64,000 bases of DNA from JBBQWT01 sp038210375 (GTDB lineage Bacteria > Acidobacteriota > Terriglobia > Terriglobales > Acidobacteriaceae). The first letter of the stretch is position 1. Every line of letters starts with the position of its first letter. Below the pieces are notes generated by a model. It searched no databases, was not told the origin of the DNA, and saw only the letters and a list, made by a program, of their open reading frames with translations. Of the stretch, positions 1 to 8,185 are shown piece by piece. The stretch covers positions 163,034-227,033 of the forward strand of contig JBBQWT010000002.1 in NCBI GenBank assembly GCA_038210375.1. Reading direction: 5' to 3'. The position numbers were made by a program, and so were the translations under genes.

Positions 1-1
1 T

Positions 2-616
2 GGCCAGCGCGCGCAAGCCTGGCAAGGGAATATCTACGCCAGTCCCGCGCTGCTGGCCGAGGCCGGCGTCGCGCTGCGCTCAAATGATCTCAATATCCGC
101 AAGGCGGCGGTGGAAGTCGAACTAGCCGCCTACAACCTGCCTAGAACCGAAGCTGCGGTACAGGGATTGATCACCCGCGCCGAATCGGACCCCAAAGCGC
201 GAGCCAATACCCTGGGAATGATCGCCCTCATCGGCAGCCGCGGCATCGCCGTCGATCGTAGCAGTGAATTTCTTTTATCGTGCCTGCACGATACCCAGAT
301 CGAAATCCGCTTGCGCGCCGGGGATGCTCTCGCGCTTCTGGCCGCCGAAGACACCGTACCCGCTCTGCTGGAATCGCTGCACAACGACGCAGCCATGGAG
401 GTAAGAAAACGCGCCGCCGATGACCTCGCCCACGGCGGCCTTCTCGACCAGCAGCAGCGCATGAGCGCGGTCCCCGCACTGTTGCAATACTCCACTGATT
501 CGACACTCGATGCCCCTACGCGCGCCCTCGTGTTCCAGACCCTGCGCGAGATCACGTCGCAAAGTCTTCCCGACGACGCTTCCACCTGGCAGCGTTGGAA
601 CGACACCAGAAAATAA
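2..616 (+). CDS. HEAT-repeat protein, 5' end missing
   Basis: The reading frame is open from the window edge, so the start lies upstream. The visible part of about 204 residues is built from helical pairs with Ala/Leu-rich repeats, such as IRLRAGDALALLA and MEVRKRAADDLA, typical of HEAT/PBS-lyase-type scaffolds. Such repeats usually mediate protein-protein contacts, and no catalytic motif is visible. A GTG at 110 could serve as a start but lies inside a continuing repeat, so it is probably not the true one. It is convergent with the DUF1211 gene. Confidence 0.75.
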   Translation, partial: GQRAQAWQGNIYASPALLAEAGVALRSNDLNIRKAAVEVELAAYNLPRTEAAVQGLITRAESDPKARANTLGMIALIGSRGIAVDRSSEFLLSCLHDTQIEIRLRAGDALALLAAEDTVPALLESLHNDAAMEVRKRAADDLAHGGLLDQQQRMSAVPALLQYSTDSTLDAPTRALVFQTLREITSQSLPDDASTWQRWNDTRK

Positions 617-642
617 GCAACGAGCCTGCAAACTGCTTATTT
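611..642. terminator. Candidate bidirectional terminator between convergent genes
   Basis: AAATAAGCA (611-619) pairs perfectly with TGCTTATTT (634-642) over a 14-nt loop. The hairpin overlaps the stop codons of both convergent genes and has T-rich sequence on either side. The stem is AT-rich, so strength is uncertain. Confidence 0.45.
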
Positions 643-1395
643 ATTTTCGCGGCGGGAACTCTTCTTCGCCGCCGGCGCAGGCACATGGGAGGCCATCCCA
701 AGCTCGATCAGCTCGGTGTGCTGGTCCAAATGCTCGTCCGTAGGACTGGGAAAGAGGTAGAACAATACCGATCCAAAGAAGACCAGGATGCTCAGTCGTG
801 GACTGAAATACGACAGGCACACCGCTCCCACCGCCACCGCCGGCAGCACCAGTATTTTTATGTGCACCAGCCGCACCAGCTTGCTGGACATCTGCGGGTT
901 CACCAGGCGCCGCCGGTGGGTGCAGTAGAACCACAGCAATGACAGGCACCCGCCGGTCAACAGCAGGCTGGCCGCGTAGAGAACAATGATGATCTGCTGG
1001 TCCCCATACTCGCCCAGCAGCGCGGCCGGGAACGGCAAGAAGGCAGCCAGCATCAGAAAAAAGTTATTAATCCACAGCAAGCCGCGATCGCTCTTTACAA
1101 TCACCTTGCAAAGACTATGGTGCGCCACCCAGTACACACCCACCACCAGAAAACTCAGCACGTAGCTGAGGACATGCGGCCATAGCTGCATCAACTGTCC
1201 GGGTAGCTGGCGGGCCACCTGGTCTCGTGGAATCTGCGGCAAGCGAATGCTCAGGATCAACAGGGTCACGATGATGGCAAAGACGCCGTCACTGAACGCC
1301 TCCATGCGGGAGGTGCTCATAAGTTCGGTGGAGGTATGCGGGTACGTCATAGGGGCTGCGTCCGTGGCCGAGCGGTTGTTTCGCCGCCGGTCCAC
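637..1395 (-). CDS. DUF1211/TMEM175-family integral membrane protein
   Basis: The N-terminal region carries the family hallmark RMEAFSDGVFAI, the (R)xxxFSD motif of TMEM175-type potassium channels. It is followed by several hydrophobic segments (IIVTLLILSIRL, VLSYVLSFLVVGVYW, NNFFLMLAAFLPFPAALLG and others), giving about six predicted membrane spans. Eukaryotic and bacterial family members conduct K+, and that role here is inference. GTG at 1395 has an AGGA-like element upstream. ATG at 1350 or 1320 would place the motif closer to the N-terminus, as in most relatives. The tail is basic and lies in the cytoplasm if the topology holds. Confidence 0.8.
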   Translation of the reverse strand: MDRRRNNRSATDAAPMTYPHTSTELMSTSRMEAFSDGVFAIIVTLLILSIRLPQIPRDQVARQLPGQLMQLWPHVLSYVLSFLVVGVYWVAHHSLCKVIVKSDRGLLWINNFFLMLAAFLPFPAALLGEYGDQQIIIVLYAASLLLTGGCLSLLWFYCTHRRRLVNPQMSSKLVRLVHIKILVLPAVAVGAVCLSYFSPRLSILVFFGSVLFYLFPSPTDEHLDQHTELIELGMASHVPAPAAKKSSRRENK

Positions 1396-1451
1396 GCATA
1401 CATCCTAAATGCAAGGCGGTGAATCTGAGGCAAAGGCGCGCCCCAAACGCC

Positions 1452-2387
1452 ATGGCTACGCTCGACGACAAATTCGAAATCGCAATCGGCGAGACTCGCC
1501 TGCTGATCCTGGGAGTGCAGGTCCTGATGGGACTCGGCTATCGCTCGATCCTCGAACCTGGATTTGCCGAGCTGCCGCGATTTTCGCAGTACCTCAAATT
1601 AACCGATCTATTTCTCCTGCTGGCTTGCTCGGCCATGCTTTTCTCCCCCGTCCCTTTCCATCGCTTGGTTTACCAGGGAAACACGCGAAAGGAAGTTCTC
1701 GATTGTGTCAGCCGGATGACCGAGGCCGGCCTTATGCCTCTGGCGCTGTCACTGGGCGCCGAGCTCTACGTCAGCGGGTACGGGATATTGAATCGCGGCA
1801 CCGCCATATTTACCGGGCTGCTCGCATCCGTAGCGGCTTTGACCATGTGGTATTTCTGGGAATACATGCAGACCGCCAGACGAAAAGTTACCAGCAGAAG
1901 CGCCGCGCGCGAGGAGGCCAGGGACGACATGAAACCCACCAGCATTAACGACAAGGTAAAACATGTTCTTCTGGAAGAGCGCATGGTGCTGCCCGGCGTG
2001 CAGGCGCTGCTGGGCTTCCAACTGGCAGTGGTGCTGATGGAAGGGTTCAAGCATCTGCCGCGGCCTTCGCAATACATTCACCTGGCCAGCCTGTGGCTGA
2101 TCACCGCCAGTGTCATCCTGCTGGTCGCTCCCGCGGCCTATCACCGCATCGTGGAACATGGCGAATGCACCGAGAGTTTTGAAGCTTTGGCGGGGCGCAT
2201 CATGCTGCTGGCCATGGCGCCGCTGGCGCTGGGCATGTGCGGAGATCTCTACGTAGTCGCCGCCAAGGCCACGTCTTCACCGGTGGCGGCAATCGCATCC
2301 GGCTTAATGCTCGCGTTTTTTGCCGGCCTCTGGTTTGGCTTTCCCCTTTACCAGCGCGCGCGAAAAAACCGCCGCCAATCATCATGA
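1452..2387 (+). CDS. DUF6328-type membrane protein with internal duplication
   Basis: The protein has two homologous halves. Each begins with a charged stretch leading into a Leu/Val-rich segment (LLILGVQVLMGLGY and MVLPGVQALLGFQLA), then F/LPRxSQYxxL, a second hydrophobic helix, a PxxxHRxV motif, and later PLAL..GxxLYV. This is the DUF6328 pattern, normally about 150 residues, here fused in tandem, giving about eight membrane spans. Function is unknown. ATG at 1452 is taken as start; a GTG at 1419 is possible. The 3' end overlaps the convergent DUF4126 gene by 6 bp. Confidence 0.7.
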   Translation: MATLDDKFEIAIGETRLLILGVQVLMGLGYRSILEPGFAELPRFSQYLKLTDLFLLLACSAMLFSPVPFHRLVYQGNTRKEVLDCVSRMTEAGLMPLALSLGAELYVSGYGILNRGTAIFTGLLASVAALTMWYFWEYMQTARRKVTSRSAAREEARDDMKPTSINDKVKHVLLEERMVLPGVQALLGFQLAVVLMEGFKHLPRPSQYIHLASLWLITASVILLVAPAAYHRIVEHGECTESFEALAGRIMLLAMAPLALGMCGDLYVVAAKATSSPVAAIASGLMLAFFAGLWFGFPLYQRARKNRRQSS

Positions 2388-3002
2388 GAGCCGGGGAGAA
2401 AATCCTGCCTTGAACTGCCTTCCAGTTTCGTGGAACAACTTCACCAGGGAGGCCACCACCAACTTCATCAGCAGAAAAATGATGATGATGCCGGCCACCG
2501 TAATACCCGCGGACCAGTAAGGATGCTGGCTGGCAAACCAGGTGAGAAACACCGCCAGCGTATCCTCTCCCAGGCTGAGAGCGATATTTGAGACCGGCTC
2601 CGGCGATGCCGTCACCGCCGCTCGCGCCGCGGTCTTTCCTCCATGGGCGATCAAGGCGATCGCTCCCCCGGCCACGCCGCTGAGCAATTGCATCTGGGGC
2701 GACAAATGCGACGTCGCGCCATAGGCCAGGGCTGCCGCCACCGGCACCCGTACGAAAGTGTGCATGGCATTCCAAAAAAGATCGAACATGGGGATCTTGT
2801 CGGCGAAAAACTCGATGGCGAACATCACCCCGCAGATGGCGATTACCCACCAACTGGTCACCAGGTGCAGCGAATCGGGCAGCACCAGCATGTTATACCG
2901 GCCCAGCAAGCCCATCGTGCCTACCGTCGCATATACGTTCAACCCGGCGGCAAAACTGGTGGTTAAGATCAGAGCGGTTAATTCGGGACCGTGAAACTCC
3001 AT
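2382..3002 (-). CDS. DUF4126-family membrane protein
   Basis: About 206 residues with five hydrophobic segments. The N-terminal part (ALILTTSFAAGLNVYATV) and the FFADKIPMFDLFWNAMHTFV segment match the DUF4126 family of unknown function, which often carries conserved DK-P-D residues between helices. It lies 21 nt downstream of the M20 peptidase on the same strand and is probably co-transcribed with it. No enzymatic motif is visible. Confidence 0.75.
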   Translation of the reverse strand: MEFHGPELTALILTTSFAAGLNVYATVGTMGLLGRYNMLVLPDSLHLVTSWWVIAICGVMFAIEFFADKIPMFDLFWNAMHTFVRVPVAAALAYGATSHLSPQMQLLSGVAGGAIALIAHGGKTAARAAVTASPEPVSNIALSLGEDTLAVFLTWFASQHPYWSAGITVAGIIIIFLLMKLVVASLVKLFHETGRQFKAGFSPRLS

Positions 3003-3023
3003 TGATCAACTCCGTTTCGGCTG

Positions 3024-4406
3024 CTACCTGGCAGCAGCGACGTCAGTTACAGCTGCATAAAGATATTGCACGAATTTGCCCACCTGCTCGATGTTCACCC
3101 GCTCGTCGTTGCCGTGGATGCGCACGATGTCAGCCTCGGTTTGGCCGACGCCGATTCCGTACGCCTGCACTCCCTTGGCCCTTAACTGGGCCGAATCGGT
3201 GGCTCCGGTTTGCATGATAGGGAGCGTCACCACGCCGGAATACGTCTTTTCTCCCGCACGCCTTAGCGCTTTGTACATATCGCTATTCAGAGAAGAAGGC
3301 GGCGACCCAGGTCTTACCGGTTCTGTAGTCCCCGGCGAGATCGTCACCGCCGGATCGTCAATCAGGCGCTTCAGGCTCGCCATCAGTGCGTCCATATCTT
3401 CATCGGGCAAGGCGCGAACATCGAGCGTAGCCTCAGCGTCGCTGGGAATGACATTCACCCGGAACCCCCCGGAGATCATGGTGGGCACAATCGATGTCCG
3501 CAGCATCGAGTTAAACGGAGGAGCGGCCGCCCGCAGCTTTTCCTGCACCGCCGGGTCATCGAGATGGTTCAAAAGCGCGGCTGTTTCCGGGGGGCTGATT
3601 CCCGCCATGTCATGGAAAAATGCCCGGGTGGTTTCATTCAACTTCATCGGAGATTGCCAGCTCCCCACTTTGGCCACCGCTGCCGCAAGGTGAGTGATGG
3701 CGTTATCCAGCCGGGGAATGGAACCATGTCCGCTGCTGCCATGTGCCGTAAGTTTCAGCGCGCGCGGAATCTTCTCGGTGGTCTCGATCCCAATGAATGA
3801 AGGTTGTCCCTTACGCTCGATCATTCCACCGCCTTCGTTCAATGCGAATTCGGAGTCGATCTTGTCCCAGTGCTGATTCACCATGAAATTGATGCCGACC
3901 TCGCTGGTGCCCTCTTCCCCAGCTTCCGCCAGAAAAATAACGTCGCGATCCAGCGCCACATGCGCGCGCTTTAGTTGCAGAAATACCTCAAGGTTGCAGG
4001 CCACGTTGCCCTTGTCGTCGTGCGAGCCCCGGCCATAGAGATATCCGTCCTGGGTGACCGCGGCGAACGGGTCCACGGTCCACTTACTCCGCTCCACCCC
4101 CACCACGTCGATATGCCCCATTAAAAGCAGGGGCCGCTTGCGCCCGTTGCCCTTGAGGCGCGCCACCAGGCTTCCCCGCCCCGGCGCCGCTTCAAAAATC
4201 TCTGACTCGATGCCTTCGCTCGTCAGGATGTCTTTGATGTACTGCGCCGCCCGGGTCTCGTTGCCCGGCGGGTTGCTGGTGTCGATCTTGATTAGCCCGC
4301 TCAGGATTTGGATGGTTTCACCCTGCCACTGCCGGTTCACTTGCGCCGGCACCGCTTGCGGCAGGCCCAAGCTCAGGCCAAGGACAACGAGGAACGTGGA
4401 TCGCAT
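3024..4406 (-). CDS. M20-family zinc metallopeptidase, exported
   Basis: A 460-residue M20/M28-type peptidase. A cleavable signal peptide (STFLVVLGLSLGLPQAVPAQ) indicates export. Zinc and catalytic residues are visible: GHIDVV (H and D), GRGSHDDKG (bridging D) and EAGEEG (catalytic/zinc Glu pair), followed by the dimerisation domain and a C-terminal IHGNDERV segment that contributes a zinc His. It probably hydrolyses peptides or acylated amino acids in the periplasm, with substrate unknown. The ATG at 4406 has AGGAG 8 nt upstream, which favours it over an upstream ATG at 4439. It is likely in an operon with the flanking minus-strand genes. Confidence 0.85.
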   Translation of the reverse strand: MRSTFLVVLGLSLGLPQAVPAQVNRQWQGETIQILSGLIKIDTSNPPGNETRAAQYIKDILTSEGIESEIFEAAPGRGSLVARLKGNGRKRPLLLMGHIDVVGVERSKWTVDPFAAVTQDGYLYGRGSHDDKGNVACNLEVFLQLKRAHVALDRDVIFLAEAGEEGTSEVGINFMVNQHWDKIDSEFALNEGGGMIERKGQPSFIGIETTEKIPRALKLTAHGSSGHGSIPRLDNAITHLAAAVAKVGSWQSPMKLNETTRAFFHDMAGISPPETAALLNHLDDPAVQEKLRAAAPPFNSMLRTSIVPTMISGGFRVNVIPSDAEATLDVRALPDEDMDALMASLKRLIDDPAVTISPGTTEPVRPGSPPSSLNSDMYKALRRAGEKTYSGVVTLPIMQTGATDSAQLRAKGVQAYGIGVGQTEADIVRIHGNDERVNIEQVGKFVQYLYAAVTDVAAAR

Positions 4407-4481
4407 GGGATTTCTCCTGATGTCGATTGCAACCTGCATTCTAGCCCCATCCCCCGGACGAACCCGGCAAGTTCCCTCGGC

Positions 4482-5453
4482 TTACTTTGACCAGTTGGTG
4501 GGTTTCCGGTCCCAACGGTGGTTTCGCAGGATATGCATCAGCTCGCGCCGCAGTGTGCGTCCGTCGCTCAAGCCGATATTTTCTGTGAGATGTTCCTGTT
4601 TGCGCATGCCCACGATGGTGGTGCTGACATGAGGATTGGAGAGTATGTACTTCAATGCCATGCCCGCCATCGTCAAATGGGGAGGCGCCAGCGGCCGCAA
4701 TTTTTCCACCCGTTCCAGCGTGGCAGCCAGGTTTTCAGGATTGAAATATCCTGACCGCCAGTCGTCTTCGGGGAACGTCGTCTCCGCGGTCATCTTGCCG
4801 GCGAGGCTTCCTTCGTCCAGGGGCACGCGCGCAATCACCCCGATATTCAGCTTGCGGCAGGCCGGCAGCAGATCATCTTCCGGAGACTGGTCAAAAATGT
4901 TGTAAATCACCTGCACCACATCCACGCATCCTGAATACAGCGCCTTGATGCCATTGTTGGGCTCCCAGCGGTTCAAGCTGATGCCAAACGCCCGGATCAA
5001 GCCCTCGGCCTTAAGCTGATCGACGATCGCCACCCAGCGTTCGTTGCTCGCCCAACTGTCGTCCCAAACGTGAAATTGCAGCAGGTCAATCGCATCCACG
5101 CCCAGCGCCTTGCGAATCAACTCGACATATTTCAGCACGTACTCTGCCGGAAACACCGCTTCATACGGATCGCGAGGCGATGCCGGCCACTTGCCATTCT
5201 TGGGCGGAATCTTGGAAGCGGTATATATCCTCTTGCCCGGATTGTTGCGCAGCAATTCGCCCAGAAGGCGGTCGCACTTGCCGTCGCCATACGCCCATGC
5301 GGAGTCGAAAAAATTGCAGTCCATATCGGCCGCCGCCTGCAAGGCGCGCCGCGACTCGTTGTCATCGGAATCCTTCCAGTTGCCCATTCCCCAAAGGCCC
5401 TGGCCGATTTCACTCACCTTAAAATTGGAACGCCCCAAACGCCGGAAATTCAT
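4482..5453 (-). CDS. Aldo/keto reductase
   Basis: A 323-residue AKR-superfamily (beta/alpha)8 oxidoreductase using NAD(P)H. The catalytic tetrad is recognisable: Asp in FFDSAWAYG, Tyr in the same motif, Lys in YTASKIPPKN and His in LLQFHVWDD. The C-terminal NPHVSTTIVGMRKQEHL region matches the cofactor-binding segment. The N-terminus MNFRRLGRSNFKVSEIGQGL is typical for the family. The physiological carbonyl substrate cannot be told from sequence. It is first in a likely operon with the M20 peptidase and DUF4126 genes. Confidence 0.88.
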   Translation of the reverse strand: MNFRRLGRSNFKVSEIGQGLWGMGNWKDSDDNESRRALQAAADMDCNFFDSAWAYGDGKCDRLLGELLRNNPGKRIYTASKIPPKNGKWPASPRDPYEAVFPAEYVLKYVELIRKALGVDAIDLLQFHVWDDSWASNERWVAIVDQLKAEGLIRAFGISLNRWEPNNGIKALYSGCVDVVQVIYNIFDQSPEDDLLPACRKLNIGVIARVPLDEGSLAGKMTAETTFPEDDWRSGYFNPENLAATLERVEKLRPLAPPHLTMAGMALKYILSNPHVSTTIVGMRKQEHLTENIGLSDGRTLRRELMHILRNHRWDRKPTNWSK

Positions 5454-5638
5454 ACAGCTATTTTCTCATTGATTGCGATATTGATGTTTAAGAGCTCTAT
5501 AGGCGATCATTCCGGCTTAAGTCCCGAACACTGACAAAGTCTGCAAAAACCCTTATCCTAACCATGAATCACGCGGTGGGCCGCTTTCCGCGCACGCAAG
5601 TCCCGCCTCTTTTATCAAATACATCAGGATTGATGCCT

Positions 5639-7663
5639 ATGAGTACGCTGGGAATTCGCATCGTTGAACCCTCGCCGTCGTCGCTCGGCGCCTCTCGCCT
5701 CTTGAACGTCAGCGCCGAAGAATTTCTGGGCACCGGACGCGCCGGCATGGAAGCCGCCAAAGCAACCATGGCGCATTTCAAAAGCGCCGCCCGCACCCCC
5801 TCCGCCGGAGTGGACGCGAGTGAAGCCATCCTCGACATTTTCGATGCCGCCTTTGCCGCCTTGCAGAATGTCGGCGCGCGCTGCGGTCTGGCCCACGAGG
5901 TTCATCCCGATGAAAAACTCCGCGCAGCCGCCGAAACCTGCGAGCAGGAGGTCAGCGCCCTGGCCACCGAGTTCTCTCTCGATCGCGAAATCTATGATGC
6001 CTTGCAGTCGGTTGACCTGACCCACGTGGACGCCAATACCCGCTATTTCGTCGAGAAGAATTTGCGGGATTTCCGCCTCGGCGGCGTTGACCGTGACCCC
6101 GAGACCCGCGCCCAACTCAAGGAGTTAAACCAGGAACTGGTGAAGATTGGCCAGGAATTTTCCAAAAACATTCGCGACGATGATCGCCGCCTCGCAGTTG
6201 ATCCCGCCGACCTTGATGGCCTGCCTGAAGATTTCCGGCGCGCGCATCCACCCGGCCCCAATGGCAAGGTTTCCATCTCCACCGACACCGTCGATTACTA
6301 TCCCGTGCTCACTTACGCCCACAATGCGAAGACGAGGGAGGCGCTCTGGCGCCTCTACCTGCAGCGCGCCCACCCGCAAAATCTTCAGGTGCTCACCCGC
6401 ATGCTCGAAGCCCGTTTTCGAGTCGCGCAACTACTGGGTTTCGACAACTGGGCTGACTACATCACCCAGGACAAAATGATCGGCAACGAGAAAAATGCGG
6501 GCGACTTTATCGCCCGCATTGCCGGGATATCGCAGGCTCGAGCAGATCACGATTACCAGGATTTACTGGCCATCAAGCGTGGAATTGTGCCGACATCATC
6601 GAATATTAACGCTTGGGACCACAGCTACTTAATGGAAAAACTTAAAGTTGAACGCTATGGTTTTGATTCCCAAGCGGTGCGCCCTTATTTTGAGTATAGC
6701 CGGGTTAAGCAAGGCGTGCTCGATATCACCAGCACGCTCTTTGGCATCGCGTATCGCAGGGTTCAGGACGCCCAAGTGTGGCACTCGGATGTCGAGACCT
6801 ACGACATCTATCCTGCCGGCGATCACCAGTCCAAGGCGCTGGGACGAATCTATCTCGACATGTTTCCCCGAGAAAACAAGTACAAGCATTTCGCGCAATT
6901 TAATCTCATGAACGGGAACCAGGGCAGCACCCAAAGCAATGCCCGTCCCGAAGGCGTGCTGGTCTGCAACTTTCCCCGGCCGGGCGCGGACTCCGATGGC
7001 CCCGGCCTGATGGAATACCGCGACGTACGCACTTTATTTCACGAATTCGGGCACCTCTTGCACCACGTATTCGGGGGCCGTATTCGTTGGGCCACCCTTT
7101 CCGGCACGGCGGTGCAGATGGATTTCGTCGAGGTGCCATCGCAGTTGCTGGAAGAGTGGACACGCGATGCCGGCAGCCTGCAGGTCTTTGCGCGCCACTA
7201 CCAGACTGGCGATCCCATTCCCGCCAGGCTGGTCGAACAGTTGCGCGCCGCCGACGATGTGGGCCGCGGCGCCACCGTACGCCAGCAAATGTTTTATGCC
7301 GCACTCAGTCTGGGTCTCTACAATCGCGACCCCGAAGGCCTTGATACCACCAGTCTGCTGGCGGAATTGCAATCGCGTTATACGCCGTATCCTTATGTCG
7401 AAGGAACCTACCTGCAGGAATCTTTTGGTCACCTCGACGGCTATTCCGCGCTCTATTACACCTACATGTGGTCGCTGGTCATCGCCAAAGACATGTTCAA
7501 TGTTTTTCAGACCAGCGGCCTGCTGAACAGCGCGGTGGCGGGAAAATACCGCAGCGCAACCCTTGAGCCGGGAGGCTCAAAACCAGCGGCGCAACTGGTC
7601 GAGAATTTTTTAGGCCGCCCCTACAGCTTCGACGCGTATGAAAGCTGGCTCAACGAGAACTGA
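5639..7663 (+). CDS. M3-family metallopeptidase (oligopeptidase)
   Basis: About 675 residues. The zinc-binding signature HEFGHLLHHVFGG fits the HExGH M3 (thimet/oligopeptidase A) family, with the third ligand Glu expected in the following EVPSQLLEEW segment. The N-terminal helical region (TRYFVEKNLRDFRLGG, LKELNQELVKIGQEFSKN) matches the family lid domain. No signal peptide is seen, so cytoplasmic turnover of short peptides is likely. ATG 5639 has AGGA about 9 nt upstream; earlier ATGs at 5564 and 5633 are less favourable. Probably a single-gene unit. Confidence 0.88.
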   Translation: MSTLGIRIVEPSPSSLGASRLLNVSAEEFLGTGRAGMEAAKATMAHFKSAARTPSAGVDASEAILDIFDAAFAALQNVGARCGLAHEVHPDEKLRAAAETCEQEVSALATEFSLDREIYDALQSVDLTHVDANTRYFVEKNLRDFRLGGVDRDPETRAQLKELNQELVKIGQEFSKNIRDDDRRLAVDPADLDGLPEDFRRAHPPGPNGKVSISTDTVDYYPVLTYAHNAKTREALWRLYLQRAHPQNLQVLTRMLEARFRVAQLLGFDNWADYITQDKMIGNEKNAGDFIARIAGISQARADHDYQDLLAIKRGIVPTSSNINAWDHSYLMEKLKVERYGFDSQAVRPYFEYSRVKQGVLDITSTLFGIAYRRVQDAQVWHSDVETYDIYPAGDHQSKALGRIYLDMFPRENKYKHFAQFNLMNGNQGSTQSNARPEGVLVCNFPRPGADSDGPGLMEYRDVRTLFHEFGHLLHHVFGGRIRWATLSGTAVQMDFVEVPSQLLEEWTRDAGSLQVFARHYQTGDPIPARLVEQLRAADDVGRGATVRQQMFYAALSLGLYNRDPEGLDTTSLLAELQSRYTPYPYVEGTYLQESFGHLDGYSALYYTYMWSLVIAKDMFNVFQTSGLLNSAVAGKYRSATLEPGGSKPAAQLVENFLGRPYSFDAYESWLNEN

Positions 7664-7784
7664 AAACCGGAAGAGTCCCACTCGAACAGGGATACGTTTT
7701 GAGGAGTTTGGAATTCCGCGGACGCAACGTACTTCGAGTCAAAGTCAGGGGCTGCGCCTGTTTACCCTCAATGGCGCGAATTTT

Positions 7785-8147
7785 TTAACGTAAGCTGACC
7801 CTGCAAGTTTCGCGTTTATCCGAAGGCAGCAGCAGAACGGCCCAACTGCCCGCACCCATAATCGGAATCAACGTCTTCACCACACCAGGGTTGCTGGACG
7901 CCAAAATCGAACTGGCCAGCATAAATCCGCCCGCCAGCAATAGCGAGGCCGCCGACGGCCCTGACGATTTCCCTCGCAGCCGGGAGTTCACGATATCAGC
8001 GCTCACCACCGCGAGCGCCAGGACGAGGGGCCCGGCAAGCGCCATCCAACCGGTCTGGTCAGTCCGCACCGCCACCAATGAACCTACGATGATGCCGGAG
8101 GCTACAAGCAGGCTGGGACTCAAGTGCAGCCAATATTTTCGTGTCAT
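7785..8147 (-). CDS. Small hypothetical membrane protein downstream of dxs
   Basis: About 120 residues with four hydrophobic segments (LLVASGIIVGSLVAV, GPLVLALAVVSADIV, ASLLLAGGFMLASSIL, LIPIMGAGSWAVLLL). No recognised family. The start is decided by AGAGGTGA 7 nt before ATG 8147; ATG 8174 is an alternative. It starts 38 nt after the dxs stop on the same strand, so the two are probably co-transcribed. No direct link to isoprenoid synthesis is visible. Confidence 0.6.
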   Translation of the reverse strand: MTRKYWLHLSPSLLVASGIIVGSLVAVRTDQTGWMALAGPLVLALAVVSADIVNSRLRGKSSGPSAASLLLAGGFMLASSILASSNPGVVKTLIPIMGAGSWAVLLLPSDKRETCRVSLR

Positions 8148-8154
8148 TTCAGAA

Positions 8155-8162
8155 TCACCTCT
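8155..8162 (-). promoter_or_regulatory. Ribosome binding site deciding the start at 8147
   Basis: AGAGGTGA, 7 nt upstream of ATG 8147. It is stronger than the signal in front of the upstream ATG at 8174. Confidence 0.6.
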
Positions 8163-8185
8163 GTAGGAGTTCATTCTATTCCCTT

